Shown here piece by piece: positions 42,930-52,418 of a stretch of 64,000 nt of DNA. The DNA is taken from NCBI GenBank assembly GCA_001970955.1, contig MPUH01000199.1, positions 19,661-83,660 on the forward strand, written 5' to 3'. The position numbers and the translations under genes were made by a program. Each line of letters opens with the position of its first letter. The first letter of the stretch is position 1. The notes under the pieces are model-generated. The model worked only from the letters and a program-made list of their open reading frames with translations, was not told where the DNA came from and made no database searches. This DNA is from Stentor coeruleus (taxonomy: Eukaryota; Ciliophora; Heterotrichea; Heterotrichida; Stentoridae).

Positions 42930-44343
42930 ATGTTATCAGGGGTACTAAAACTCCGGCAGCTTGGAAGCAAACTTGCTTTATCCGAACCTGCCTCTCCAGT
43001 CATAAAAACTTTAATCCCAGGTCCTTCATCAATATCCCTTCTTAACCAATATCAAGGAATGAGTCAAGATTTCAAAACAGTAAAATTCTTTGTNTCAAGG
43101 AATGAGTCAAGATTTCAAAACAGTAAAATTCTTTGTTGACTATGATTCTTGTTCAGGAAACTATGTTGCTGATGCAGATGGAAATCTTTTATTAGATACA
43201 ACAGGACAAGATGGGACAATTCCATTAGGTTATAATAGCCAAGCACTTTTAGCCCAACTAGCAAATTCGAATTATATGAATAATGTTATGCATAGAATAT
43301 CATGTCATACTATGCCATCTGAAAACTGGCCAGAACTTGTAAAGAAAACATTAATTCCTTTAGCCCCAACTGGACTTGGTGAAGTGTTTAATTCATGTGG
43401 CTGTAGTTCTGGTAGCAATGAAAATGCTTTGAAGTCTGCGAGTATATGGTATTATAAGAATAAGTATGGAGAAAACTATAGTTCTGAACAACTTGCCACT
43501 GCTTTAAAAGGTAAACCTCCAGGAATTCCTGATTTCGCCTTTGTCCGTTTTGCAGGTTCCCACCACAGCAACCTTATAGGGTTAGGAAAAGAATCAAAAT
43601 ATACCCCTAAGCTTAATATGCTCTGGGCTCCTTTCCCAAACCGACAATACCCTCAACCAAATCCTTCAGAAGAAACCAAAGCACTTGAAGAAACACAAAA
43701 ACTCTTTAAAACCAATCAAAGCATTTGCGCTTTTATCATGGAACCTATTTTATCAAAAGGAACTTACTACGCAACTGCAAAATACTATCAAGAACTTGCA
43801 AAAATTGTCAAAGAAAATCATGCAGCTCTAATAATAGATGAAACTTTCACTGGATATGGAGGATCAGGTAAAACTTGGGCTTTTGAACATTGGGGAATAA
43901 AACCTGATATTTTAGTATATGGAGGTAGGACGCAAATTTCAGGATATTTTATGAAACCTGAATTCAGACCTCCACAAGTATATCAAATTTCTAATACTTG
44001 GTGTGGAGATCCTTTAAGATTAGATCAATTTAAAGCTATAAGAACTGTTGTTGAAACTCAGGATTTGATTGAAAAAGTTAAAAATGTTGGAGATTATTTC
44101 TATAAGAAATTAGGAAACTTGTTAGAAAATAAAAAAGGAGTTTCTGGGCTTAGGGGACTTGGCTTGCATATAGCTTTTGATTTTGAGAATAAGAATAAAG
44201 CTTGGAAATTTGTTGGAGATATGCTTGGAAAAGGGGTTTTTGTTAATGTGGTTAATGAGAAGACAGTTCAGATCAGCCCAGCTTTAGTCTTTGAAAAACA
44301 ACATGTGGATGTTTTTGTTGAAGCTGCAGAGAGCTGCCTTTAA
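42930..44343 (+). CDS. Class-III aminotransferase of the GABA/lysine-6 type, PLP lysine replaced by Arg
   Basis: True length is about 456 aa; a contig joint at 43094 falsely duplicates 42 bp and breaks the frame. The N-terminus (MLSGVLKLRQLGSKLALSE) looks mitochondrial. Family blocks follow: PGPSS, NYVADADGNLLLD, TIPLGYNSQALL, SCGCSSGSNENALKSA, FMEPILSKG in the weaker form FIMEPILSKG, IIDETFTGYGGSGKTWAFEHWG, and FRPPQVYQISNTWCGDP. In GABA transaminases the PLP Lys is in FSKKMMTGG and in lysine 6-aminotransferase in FGKKTQ; here it reads YGGRTQISG, with Arg at 43927-43929. The Gln after the PLP-binding DE is also changed (DETFTG versus DEVQTG). Catalysis by the normal route looks lost. Pieces of this gene occur at 15015 and 17262. 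Confidence 0.88.
43052..43136. repeat. 42-bp duplication around a single N (contig joint inside a gene)
   Basis: 43052-43093 equals 43095-43136. Together with the N it adds 43 bases and shifts the frame; dropping one copy restores one continuous reading frame. Confidence 0.97.
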
Positions 44344-45190
44344 TAAGATTAAGTTAGGATGATAATAGCTTTTGGGTTATGGAAAATTTAAGATTTTATA
44401 AGGGAAGTCAATTGAAAGTTAAGTTTTATTGAAAAATGTGAGAGTTGTAGTGGATAAACATGAATTTTTTGTGGTATTTTTTGAATTTTTATGTGTTTTA
44501 GTTGTTTTTATGATGTTTATGAACAAATATAGATAATTTATTATATTATTTATATTTTGATTATACGAAATATCCAAAGCTATTCTTGTTTATGAACAAA
44601 TATAGATAATTTATTATATTATTTATATTTTGATTATGACGAAATATCCAAAGCTATTCTTATTTGTCTTATAATAAGAAATAATAAAACAATTCTTTAC
44701 AGCCAGGCGATTCCAAAAAATTCTCAATATACCTAAATTTCATATAATAAAAAATATTCTAAGCTGAAAAGGGAAAAAAAATATTTGTCTTATAAGCCTT
44801 ATAAGTCTTATTAAACTTTAAATGCCCAATAGTAAAATTTTACCATGTTCAATCGATTATCTTCATAACACAAAAAATTCTCAAAAATTTTAGAAAACAA
44901 TCCTCTCACATTCTAAACATCAATTTTTCATAAGGTAAAATAATCATTACCCTTTCAATCCTCTCTAATTTCCCTTATATCCAACTAATTGCCTACCTTT
45001 TTCTCTAATAAAAATATCCTAACCCATAATATAAATCTTTTAATTCTGCCTATAAAATATATCAATTTAGTATCCAAAGGTTTTATTTATAACAATTCTT
45101 TACATCTAAGCTATCTTTTATGATTTCAAAAAGTCTTGACTTTCATTAAAGAAAAAGTTAGTCTAAGTCATGTTTTAATATGCATGTACG
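44344..45190. other. Gene-free stretch with 73-bp tandem duplication
   Basis: C-poor 3' flank to ~44520, then a tandem duplication (44515-44661), then from ~44880 to 45080 a C-rich, G-poor stretch of the kind found ahead of plus-strand genes, here leading into the coding-like relic at 45196. Confidence 0.55.
44515..44661. repeat. 73-74-bp tandem duplication
   Basis: 44515-44587 and 44588-44661 are identical but for one inserted base (ttatacg / ttatgacg). No N between them, so a true duplication or a hidden joint. Confidence 0.9.
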
Positions 45191-45195
45191 TAAAA

Positions 45196-45700
45196 AAAAT
45201 CTGTGGGTATTAGGCAATGATAAAAGCTTAGGCATTTATGCTTGAAAACTATAGACGAACAAGCTAGATTTTATAAGAATATAAAAATTTTAACTTAGAA
45301 TTTAGAAAAGATATTGCGATTGCAATAAAAACTCATGTAGGAAAATTTGAATATTGAGAAAATATCTGCAAAAGAAGATACTGAAAAGAAGGTCGATGAT
45401 TTTATAAACTTGATAATTGGTAGAGCCTAAGTCTTCATACATCTTGCTAAACAGAGCTGCTTTAAAAGAAATGGAATAACTGAGAAAATTGCTTGAAAGA
45501 AAAGATAAAAAGGAAGCGATCTAAATGAAATAAAGGGCTTTGATATAAAACCCTTCGATAAACTTCATCAATCAGATCTTTTCAGATTTAGACAAATTTG
45601 CTAATACTAAAAACATCAAANCCTTCGATAAACTTCATCAATCAGATCTTTTCAGATTTAGACAAATTTGCTAATACTAAAAACAAACATCAAGCATAAA
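45196..45700 (+). pseudogene. Coding-like relic with TAA/TAG at likely Gln positions
   Basis: Plus-strand pieces in three frames look like one helical protein: MIKA*AFMLENYRRTS*IL, then KISAKEDTEKKVDDFINLII, then ALKEME*LRKLLERKDKK. Nearly all interruptions in the chosen frames are TAA or TAG at places where Gln would read well; frame switches are also needed. It lies behind a G-poor flank of the type that precedes genes. A contig joint sits inside its end. I do not recognise the family, and chance in AT-rich DNA is possible. Confidence 0.3.
45552..45686. repeat. ~65-bp duplication around a single N (contig joint)
   Basis: The stretch from 45552 recurs from 45622 across the N at 45621; the first copy ends a few bases differently (aaacatcaaa versus aaacaaacatc). 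Confidence 0.9.
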
Positions 45701-45867
45701 ATCATAAAAATCACTAAAATAACAAAATTTCCATAACCAACTCCTTATAAAACCAAAAATCATAGGCTTTCCTCTTCATAAAAGCCCACTCCTCTTCATT
45801 CTTAAAAGCCAAAATGCCAATTACTGGCCTCAACAATAATATCCTAACTTTAAACAATGGTGTATAA

Positions 45868-47328
45868 ATGCTAAAATCCCTCAGAAGGTTCGCAACCAAA
45901 ATATTCGAATCCTCAGATGCAGCAGTAGAGGACATATCCAGTGGTTCAACAATTCTCATCTCAGGCTTTGGTCTTTGTGGCGTACCAGAAAATCTTCTCC
46001 GATCAATCCATAAAAAGCGCCTTACAGACCTTAAAGTATATACAAACACTTCAGGAACCAATCAATTCGGTCCAGGAATTCTCATAAAAGATCATCAAGT
46101 AAGCGCAATACACACATCTTACCTTGGTGGTAATGATGAACTAGAGCGCCAATACTTAAATGGGGAAATAGAGTTAGATTTAATTCCCCAAGGCTCATTA
46201 GCAGAAAGGTTTAGAGCTGGTGCTGTTGGAATCTCAGCATTTTATACACATACTGGAGCTGGAAGTTTAGTTGAAGAAGGGGGTTTTCCTATGAAGTTTG
46301 CAAGAGGAGGAAAAGCTGTAGAAAAATACTCTGTGCCTAGAGAAACAAAAATTTATGGTGGAGAAAAGTTCTTATTAGAAAAAGCAATTACTGGCGACTA
46401 TGGTATTATAAAAGCATGGAAAGCTGATACCATGGGGAATTTGGTCTTTAGGAAGACCGCAAGGAATTTCAACCCTGACATAGCCGGAGCAGCTAAAGTT
46501 ACTATAGCAGAAGTTGAAGAAATTGTCCCTGCAGGAGATTTGAATCCAGATGATATACACACACCTGGGATTCTTATACAAAGACTTGTTAAGGGCGAGT
46601 ACTTTGACAAGCCTATAGAAAGATTAGCTTTAAACCGTGGTGCGGGTATTCAATTGCCTGGGACTCCAGATCAGATTCGAAAAAGGGAGATTATTGCTAA
46701 AAGGGCAGCTAAAGAAGTTAGAGATGGGATGTTTGTGAATCTTGGTATTGGGATGCCAACACTTGTACCTAATTATCTACCTCAAGGTGTGAAAATTATA
46801 TTACATGGTGAAAATGGATTACTTGGTATTGGTCCATATCCTAAAGAAGGAGAACAAGATGCTGATTTGATTAATGCAGGTAAAGAAACTATTACTATGA
46901 TACCTGGAGCTTCAATATTTTCTAGTAGTCTTAGTTTTACTATGGTTAGAGGGAATCATTTGGATTTGACTATATTAGGTGGTTTACAAGTATCACAAAA
47001 TGGTGATTTGGCTAATTGGATTGTACCAGGGAAAATGATTAAAGGGATGGGAGGAGCTATGGATCTTGTTGGAAGCCATTCTAAATGTATAGTTTGTATG
47101 GAGCATACTAGTAAAGGAGCTCCTAAAGTCTTACCTAAATGTACTTTACCTGTGACTACTAAAGGGGTTGTAAGTCTTTTGGTTACTGATTTAGCAGTTT
47201 TTGAGTTTAGAAAAGATACTGGGATGACTCTTATTGAGATGCATGAAAGTACTGACTTGGAGACTATTAAGAAATCAACTACAGGGAAATTCCATATTTC
47301 ATCTGACCTAAAAGCTATGCAGCAATAA
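45868..47328 (+). CDS. OXCT1: Succinyl-CoA:3-ketoacid CoA transferase (SCOT), mitochondrial
   Basis: 486 aa with fused alpha and beta subunits, as in eukaryotic SCOT. N-terminal MLKSLRRFATKIF is a plausible mitochondrial presequence. Alpha part: GSTILISGFGLCGVPENL, GGNDELERQYLNGEIELDLIPQGSLAERFRAGAVGISAFYTHTG family text. Beta part (from ~255): IGMPTLVPNYLP, then HGENGLLGIGP with the catalytic Glu (~314) that forms the enzyme-CoA thioester, and GASIFSSSLSFTMVRGNH. It moves CoA from succinyl-CoA to acetoacetate and so activates ketone bodies. All diagnostic residues are present. The divergent spacer before it contains only relic sequence. Confidence 0.97.
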   Translation: MLKSLRRFATKIFESSDAAVEDISSGSTILISGFGLCGVPENLLRSIHKKRLTDLKVYTNTSGTNQFGPGILIKDHQVSAIHTSYLGGNDELERQYLNGEIELDLIPQGSLAERFRAGAVGISAFYTHTGAGSLVEEGGFPMKFARGGKAVEKYSVPRETKIYGGEKFLLEKAITGDYGIIKAWKADTMGNLVFRKTARNFNPDIAGAAKVTIAEVEEIVPAGDLNPDDIHTPGILIQRLVKGEYFDKPIERLALNRGAGIQLPGTPDQIRKREIIAKRAAKEVRDGMFVNLGIGMPTLVPNYLPQGVKIILHGENGLLGIGPYPKEGEQDADLINAGKETITMIPGASIFSSSLSFTMVRGNHLDLTILGGLQVSQNGDLANWIVPGKMIKGMGGAMDLVGSHSKCIVCMEHTSKGAPKVLPKCTLPVTTKGVVSLLVTDLAVFEFRKDTGMTLIEMHESTDLETIKKSTTGKFHISSDLKAMQQ

Positions 47329-47833
47329 GAAATTAAATAGTTTTAGGTAATTTTATATGGAAATTGAGTTTGGAATTTAGGATAAAAATAAGAAGTTTTA
47401 GTTTAGTGGAAGGGATAAGGAAAAAAACTAGATTTTTAAATTTTAATATGAGTGTGTATGATAATATGGTAATTGAAGATTATTGAAATTATATTTTTAA
47501 GATTTTTTTGTAGTGATTAGGATTTGATTTACTAAAATTAGTAATTAGTTGTAGTTTTAAAGTATTTTATGAGAAAAATAATTATAAATTAATATATGTA
47601 ATATACTGTATGAAAATTCCAATTATCTCAATTGAGACATACAATCAACAAAACTAAAAGCATTTCTCACCATAACTCCTACAAAATCTTAAGACTGACA
47701 ATCATAAAAATCCTTCTCCAAAGCATTTCCCTCATCCATTCTTACAAATATTTTCTTACAAAAAAAGCTTTAATAAGCCTAATACAAATTATATTAAACA
47801 TATTTGAAATACCAAAGTTATGGGCATAAGTTA
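47329..47833. promoter_or_regulatory. Intergenic region with C-poor then G-poor halves
   Basis: 47340-47600 is nearly C-free (3' flank of SCOT); 47620-47800 is C-rich and G-poor (5' flank of the TTLL gene). No gene. Confidence 0.5.
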
Positions 47834-49561
47834 ATGAATTCTAAATTTATATGCAACATCGCTCATACTCAGTTTGACATAGTCCGTGAAGTAGCTACAT
47901 CAGTATTGGACTGGAAAGTAAGTAATAATGATAAAGAAGATTGGGATGTGATGTGGACAGACATTGCCGTCCCTGCAGAGACTCTAGGTAAAATGAAGTC
48001 TTATCAGCGTATCAACCACTTTCCAGGCATGCATCTTATCTCACGTAAAAACTTTCTAGCGACAAGCCTAGGAAAACTACGGCAACAGTTCCCTGAAGAC
48101 TATGGATTTTTCCCTCGGACCTGGGTGTTTCCATCACAAACAACCGAGCTCAAGCAATATTTACAGCAATCTAAACATAAATATATGATCGTAAAACCAG
48201 AAACTTCCTGTCAAGGTAAAGGTATTTTCTTTTCAAACCGTGTAGAAGAACTGGATCCATCTCAAAGGTACGTTGTGCAAAAATACATAAAATCACCTTA
48301 TTTAATAGACGGGCTGAAATTTGACTTAAGAGTTTACGTACTTATAGCTTCTTGTGACCCTTTAAGAATTTATATCTTTGATGAAGGTTTAGCCAGATTT
48401 GCAACAGAACCTTATTCCCAGCCTGATATCAACAATATCGATAATATGTTCATTCATTTAACTAATTTTGCTGTTAATAGAGGAAATCCAGCCTTTATTA
48501 ATAATAAAGATATTGAATCTGATAATGTAGGACATAAAAGAAGTTTAACATCCTTATATAAATTACTTGAAAGTCAAGGACATGATATACAGAGAATTAA
48601 AATGAGAATTGAAGATATTGTTATTAAAACCTTATGTTCAATACAACCACATTTGAAAAAATGCTATACTGGTGTTCAAAAAGATGATTTAACTAGGGCG
48701 ATGTGCTTTGAGGTATTGGGATTTGATATTTTATTAGATGATATGCTTAGGCCTCATTTAATTGAAGTTAATCATGACCCATCTTTTAGTGTTAGTTCAC
48801 CTTTAGATAAGGAGTTAAAGAAAAGTTTAGTTACTGGGGCTTTGAAATTAGCTTGGGTGACGAAGAAAAATAGAATTAGGCATATGAAACAAGTTGAAGA
48901 TAAATGTGCGAATAAAGGAAAGTTGGAAAAAGGTAAAGCTCAAAATGAGTATATGAAAAAAGCTGTAAAGCATTATAGTGAACTTAGAGGACATGAAGAA
49001 GCAAAGTTTTTGGGGAGATTTAAACGTATATGTCCAATTGAAGGTAGTGAAAAGTATGAAAAATTCATACAAGCATCTTTAATTATATGTCAAGAATGGC
49101 AGGATGTCCGCCCTGTAGCATCTTCAATTAAAAAACTCCCAGCCTCATCAAGAACTCCATTTAGTAAAAACTTCAACACTTCAAACCCTCGAGTCAAAGC
49201 TAATATGTCAGCAGAAGTTCTCGAAACTTCAATCAGTCAAATCTTAATCAAACCTGTACCAAAAAAAAGACTTAATAACCCTCTATATAAAAAGCCAAAA
49301 GAATTAATCTCTGACCCAATCCTCACCAGCCAAAACCTTCTTTCAAATCAGCTTTTAACGCAAAAGTCTAATAAAATCCTATCTTCCTTCCTAACATCCA
49401 AAGAATATCAATTAAAAATGAAACTCATGCCCAAACTTCTTAGAAAAACTCCTCAGCCACCAAAAAAAGAGAGCCTGAGTAAGTCTTCTTCTCAAGTCTT
49501 AAGTTTTTTTGACACTTCAACAACTTTTGCCAAGAGCTCAATAGCTAGACTAGATAATTAA
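47834..49561 (+). CDS. Tubulin tyrosine ligase-like polyglutamylase (TTLL6/13-type)
   Basis: 575 aa from ATG 47834; an in-frame ATG at 47804 would add ten residues that fit the family poorly. Family text starts at once: FDIVREVATSVLDWK, WTDIAVPAETLGKMKSYQRINHFPGM, then the ATP-grasp core YMIVKPETSCQGKGIFF (~117), LIDGLKFDLRVYVLI (~161), FIHLTNFAVN, and metal-binding LIEVNHDPSF (~309). The strongest likeness is to the TTLL6/13/9/4 glutamylases that build glutamate side chains on tubulin in cilia and cortical microtubules. The C-terminal ~200 residues are basic and Ser/Lys-rich, probably the microtubule-binding extension. Its stop codon lies 2 bp before the next gene. Confidence 0.93.
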   Translation: MNSKFICNIAHTQFDIVREVATSVLDWKVSNNDKEDWDVMWTDIAVPAETLGKMKSYQRINHFPGMHLISRKNFLATSLGKLRQQFPEDYGFFPRTWVFPSQTTELKQYLQQSKHKYMIVKPETSCQGKGIFFSNRVEELDPSQRYVVQKYIKSPYLIDGLKFDLRVYVLIASCDPLRIYIFDEGLARFATEPYSQPDINNIDNMFIHLTNFAVNRGNPAFINNKDIESDNVGHKRSLTSLYKLLESQGHDIQRIKMRIEDIVIKTLCSIQPHLKKCYTGVQKDDLTRAMCFEVLGFDILLDDMLRPHLIEVNHDPSFSVSSPLDKELKKSLVTGALKLAWVTKKNRIRHMKQVEDKCANKGKLEKGKAQNEYMKKAVKHYSELRGHEEAKFLGRFKRICPIEGSEKYEKFIQASLIICQEWQDVRPVASSIKKLPASSRTPFSKNFNTSNPRVKANMSAEVLETSISQILIKPVPKKRLNNPLYKKPKELISDPILTSQNLLSNQLLTQKSNKILSSFLTSKEYQLKMKLMPKLLRKTPQPPKKESLSKSSSQVLSFFDTSTTFAKSSIARLDN

Positions 49562-49563
49562 TA

Positions 49564-51312
49564 ATGGATTCTTATCCTGCAACATGGGTCTTATCACATC
49601 TAATCAAAGATACAAGTTTGTTTTCTGGAGAGTTTCGAATAGTTGACACACTAATAGGCAGTTCTGATACTCAAAACCCAATAAAATGGGTATACACCGA
49701 CTCCCGAGGTTATGTGAATTTTAAACACAAATCATATGTCACAGTTCAAAACATTATGAATACATTTCTCAATGATGATATACCTAGAAAAGAAGATGTT
49801 TATGGGTATTATACATATATAAATGAACAATTTCCACTTAGTAAAAAAGCACTTTATAACAAAATTTTAAGTCAGTCTTTAGGAGATTTAGAAACCTTAC
49901 AAATGCTCCCGAGGTTAGATTTTAGTTGTAATTCAAGGTTTATTGTGGAAGTTCATGGGAATAATATGAAATATTATAAGCAAAATTTAGTTAAAGACAA
50001 AAGTGAAAAAGTTAAACTTGCATCGCATAGACATTGCGATTGTATGAGGAAAATGGCTAAAGAGATTATAAAGACTATAGAAAAAAATTCATTGGAAGGG
50101 ATAAGTGGGGGTATTAGGAGTAAAGTTAAGATTGAAGAAATTTCTTTGATGTTTGTAGAAGATTGTAATGGGATTTTGTGGTTTTTAGTTGGGTTGAATT
50201 GTAAAGGGAGGTCGGTGGGGGGTTATAGTGAAAGTACGTATAAGTGCATTTCAACTTTTNAAGAAATTTCTTTGATGTTTGTAGAAGATTGTAATGGGAT
50301 TTTGTGGTTTTTAGTTGGGTTGAATTGTAAAGGGAGGTCAGTGGGGGGTTATAGTGAAAGTACGTATAAGTGCATTTCAACTTTTAGTTCTCAGCAGGGA
50401 AGTTTTAGTCAGAAAAGCAGGTTCAGTAAGAAAATGGTTATTAATAAAAACTTATGTGCTGGGGATTTTTGTAATTTTGTCATTAAGAGCAGTGAGCTTA
50501 AGAAAAAAACTGAAGTGGACTATGATCATTTTGTAAGTTATATTTAGTTACAAAAAGTTAGCATGGCATACAGAGAAAAACACGACAAAGAACTTGAGCA
50601 AATCAAACTTGCATTACGTACTGACCACCTTCTTAGCAGCCGTACTAAAAAATACAAAGGCAAAGCAACTGAACAAGTCTCTTTTCACTGCATATTACTC
50701 GGGAGAAAAATTCTTGAACTCTCAGGTTTCGATCCAAGAATGATCGGCCAAGTAGAAGTCAACATCCATGAGATTATCGAGACCATAAAACTCGTCAAAG
50801 AACTTTTCGAAAAAGATGAAATGCAAGAACGGGCAATGAAAAGTCCATTCCATTATTATGACACAACAAAAGTATGTAGAAGATGTTTTGATATGTATAA
50901 TTTATTTTCTATACAAATGAAACCTTTACCAAGTATTTCAAATATAATGGAAATTGAAAAAAAATCGCATACAGAAAGGAATATAAATGTTAATGATCTT
51001 GATGATTTATTAGAAGATATACAGGATTTGAAGTTTGATATGAAATATGGTGAATCAAGAGATATGTATAATATAATGACTAAAGGATCTTTAAGTACTA
51101 GACATGATCATGATAATTTAAAAGAAATTAATACTGAGATAAAAAAGTTTAATAGACGTGGTACTATTGATATTAAAAGAACTGAGGATATTAATTATGA
51201 AAAACTTACGGAACAAATTTTCCCTGATGTGAAAAAGGTGTATAAGGTAAAAAAGTCTTCTAAAGCTACTTTTGATAATTATATTATGAGACTTAAGAAG
51301 AGGGTTATATAG
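49564..51312 (+). CDS. Uncharacterised protein, two blocks joined by a 15-nt intron
   Basis: The frame begins 2 bp after the TTLL stop. A contig joint at 50260 adds 126 bp in frame (42 false residues); the corrected protein is about 535 aa. A 15-nt intron fuses the block ending DYDHF with the block starting LQKVSMAYREKHDKELEQ. The N-terminal ~110 residues (WVLSHLIKDTSLFSGEFRIVDTLIG) are globular; the middle has Cys/His (HRHCDCMRK) and a beta-hairpin-rich stretch; the C-terminal part has CRRCFDMYNLF and then a charged helix. I do not recognise any family. Spacing suggests possible co-transcription with the TTLL gene. Confidence 0.75.
50135..50385. repeat. 125-bp duplication around a single N (contig joint inside a gene)
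   Basis: 50135-50259 equals 50261-50385 but for one g/a difference. It is in frame, so the predicted protein is falsely 42 residues too long. Confidence 0.95.
50533..50547 (+). other. 15-nt intron
   Basis: GTAAGTTATATTTAG; the in-frame TAG would otherwise end the gene. Removal keeps the frame into LQKVSMAYREK. Confidence 0.88.
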
Positions 51313-51544
51313 GATAAAAGTTTGGCTTTAGGTGTTTAATAATATAAAGAGTTTTTATATGATAGAATTAGTTTTAGGATTTTGGGGTAATAAATAGAGC
51401 AGAAAATACTTTTTAACTAAAAATATGTTTAAAAAATTATCACCTTATTTTAATATCTGAGTTTTAAAGAATTTGATTTTAATATAAATTTTAAACAAAA
51501 TTATAAGATGAATTTGATAATTTTTTGCATGACTTGAAAAATGA

Positions 51545-52222
51545 TTAATATTTAATATTTAGATCTAGTATTCTCTGAGCCATTGAAGTAAACAATTCTA
51601 CTACTCCAGTATTTTCTTTACATGATACCTCAAAATATGGTATATTATAATATTCTGATAATTTAAGAATTGCTTCATGAGGCACTTCCTTTTGATATAA
51701 ATCGCATTTGCATCCGACAATTGTCCTGGCAATTTTTTTCTTTTTACGCTTTATTGCATCGTTATATGTCTCTATGCATGTGTGGAGGTTATTAAATGAG
51801 GCATAATTACTCAAGTCGAAAGCGAAAATTATCCCGTTTTTCAAATCAAGTGATGAAGTTATATCAATTTTAAATATTATAATTTTAGAAAACTTTATAG
51901 TNGAGGCATAATTACTCAAGTCGAAAGCGAAAATTATCCCGTTTTTCAAATCAAGTGATGAAGTTATATCTATTCTATTTGAAATATTGTGATCTTCAAT
52001 CCACAGCATGAGAAGAACAAGTTTTTTGCTCATTCGTATTTCTTTTTCTTTCTAAATAAAAATCACTCCATAAAATGGAATTCCTCTAGGGGAATCATAG
52101 AATTCATCACTAAAGTATCGATAATATAAATTTTTTTTCCCAACCCCACTTTCTCCAACTAGTAGTATCTGAGCAATTTCATGATAAGCTTTAACTTTTT
52201 TAGGCTTACCTTTGCAATACAT
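51545..52222 (-). CDS. Divergent Rab-like small GTPase with degenerate nucleotide motifs
   Basis: After removing a 15-nt intron and a contig-joint duplication the protein is about 185 aa, normal for a Rab/Ras fold. G1 reads GESGVGKK (the usual Ser/Thr after Lys is Lys). No DTAGQ box is present (LLMLWIEDHN stands in its place). G4 is GCKCD instead of NKxD. G5 is VSCKEN. The body keeps GIIFAFDLSNYASFNNL and the C-terminal AQRILDL helix. No C-terminal Cys for prenylation. Nucleotide binding is doubtful; a scaffold pseudo-GTPase is likely. Divergent with the gene at 52419 (196-bp shared promoter). Confidence 0.75.
51798..51970. repeat. 68-bp duplication around a single N with an unmatched tail (contig joint inside a gene)
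   Basis: 51798-51865 equals 51903-51970. Before the N (51902), 36 bases (51866-51901) have no counterpart and would add false residues. The two copies extend differently past their shared end. Confidence 0.92.
52052..52066 (-). other. 15-nt intron in the Rab-like gene
   Basis: Minus strand GTGATTTTTATTTAG, the only one of the eight introns starting GTG. Removal joins GIPFYG to KEKEIRMSKKL. Confidence 0.85.
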
Positions 52223-52418
52223 TAAAAAATATTATACAAACAATCTCTGACAAAAATTACAAAATAATTTCTCATCCCTTTCCCAAAAATGCTAAATTTC
52301 CCTAAAAGCATTTCAATCTCTAAAATCTTAAACTTAACATTTTCTAAACTTTTTTCATCATCCTTATTTACCATCTTCATAAATTCTAACATCTTCAAAC
52401 ATCCTTTTCTAATAATAA

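Noticed and set aside
45714-46061. Minus-strand frame of 115 codons over the SCOT 5' end
   Set aside because: Antisense shadow; the plus strand encodes the conserved SCOT N-terminus here.
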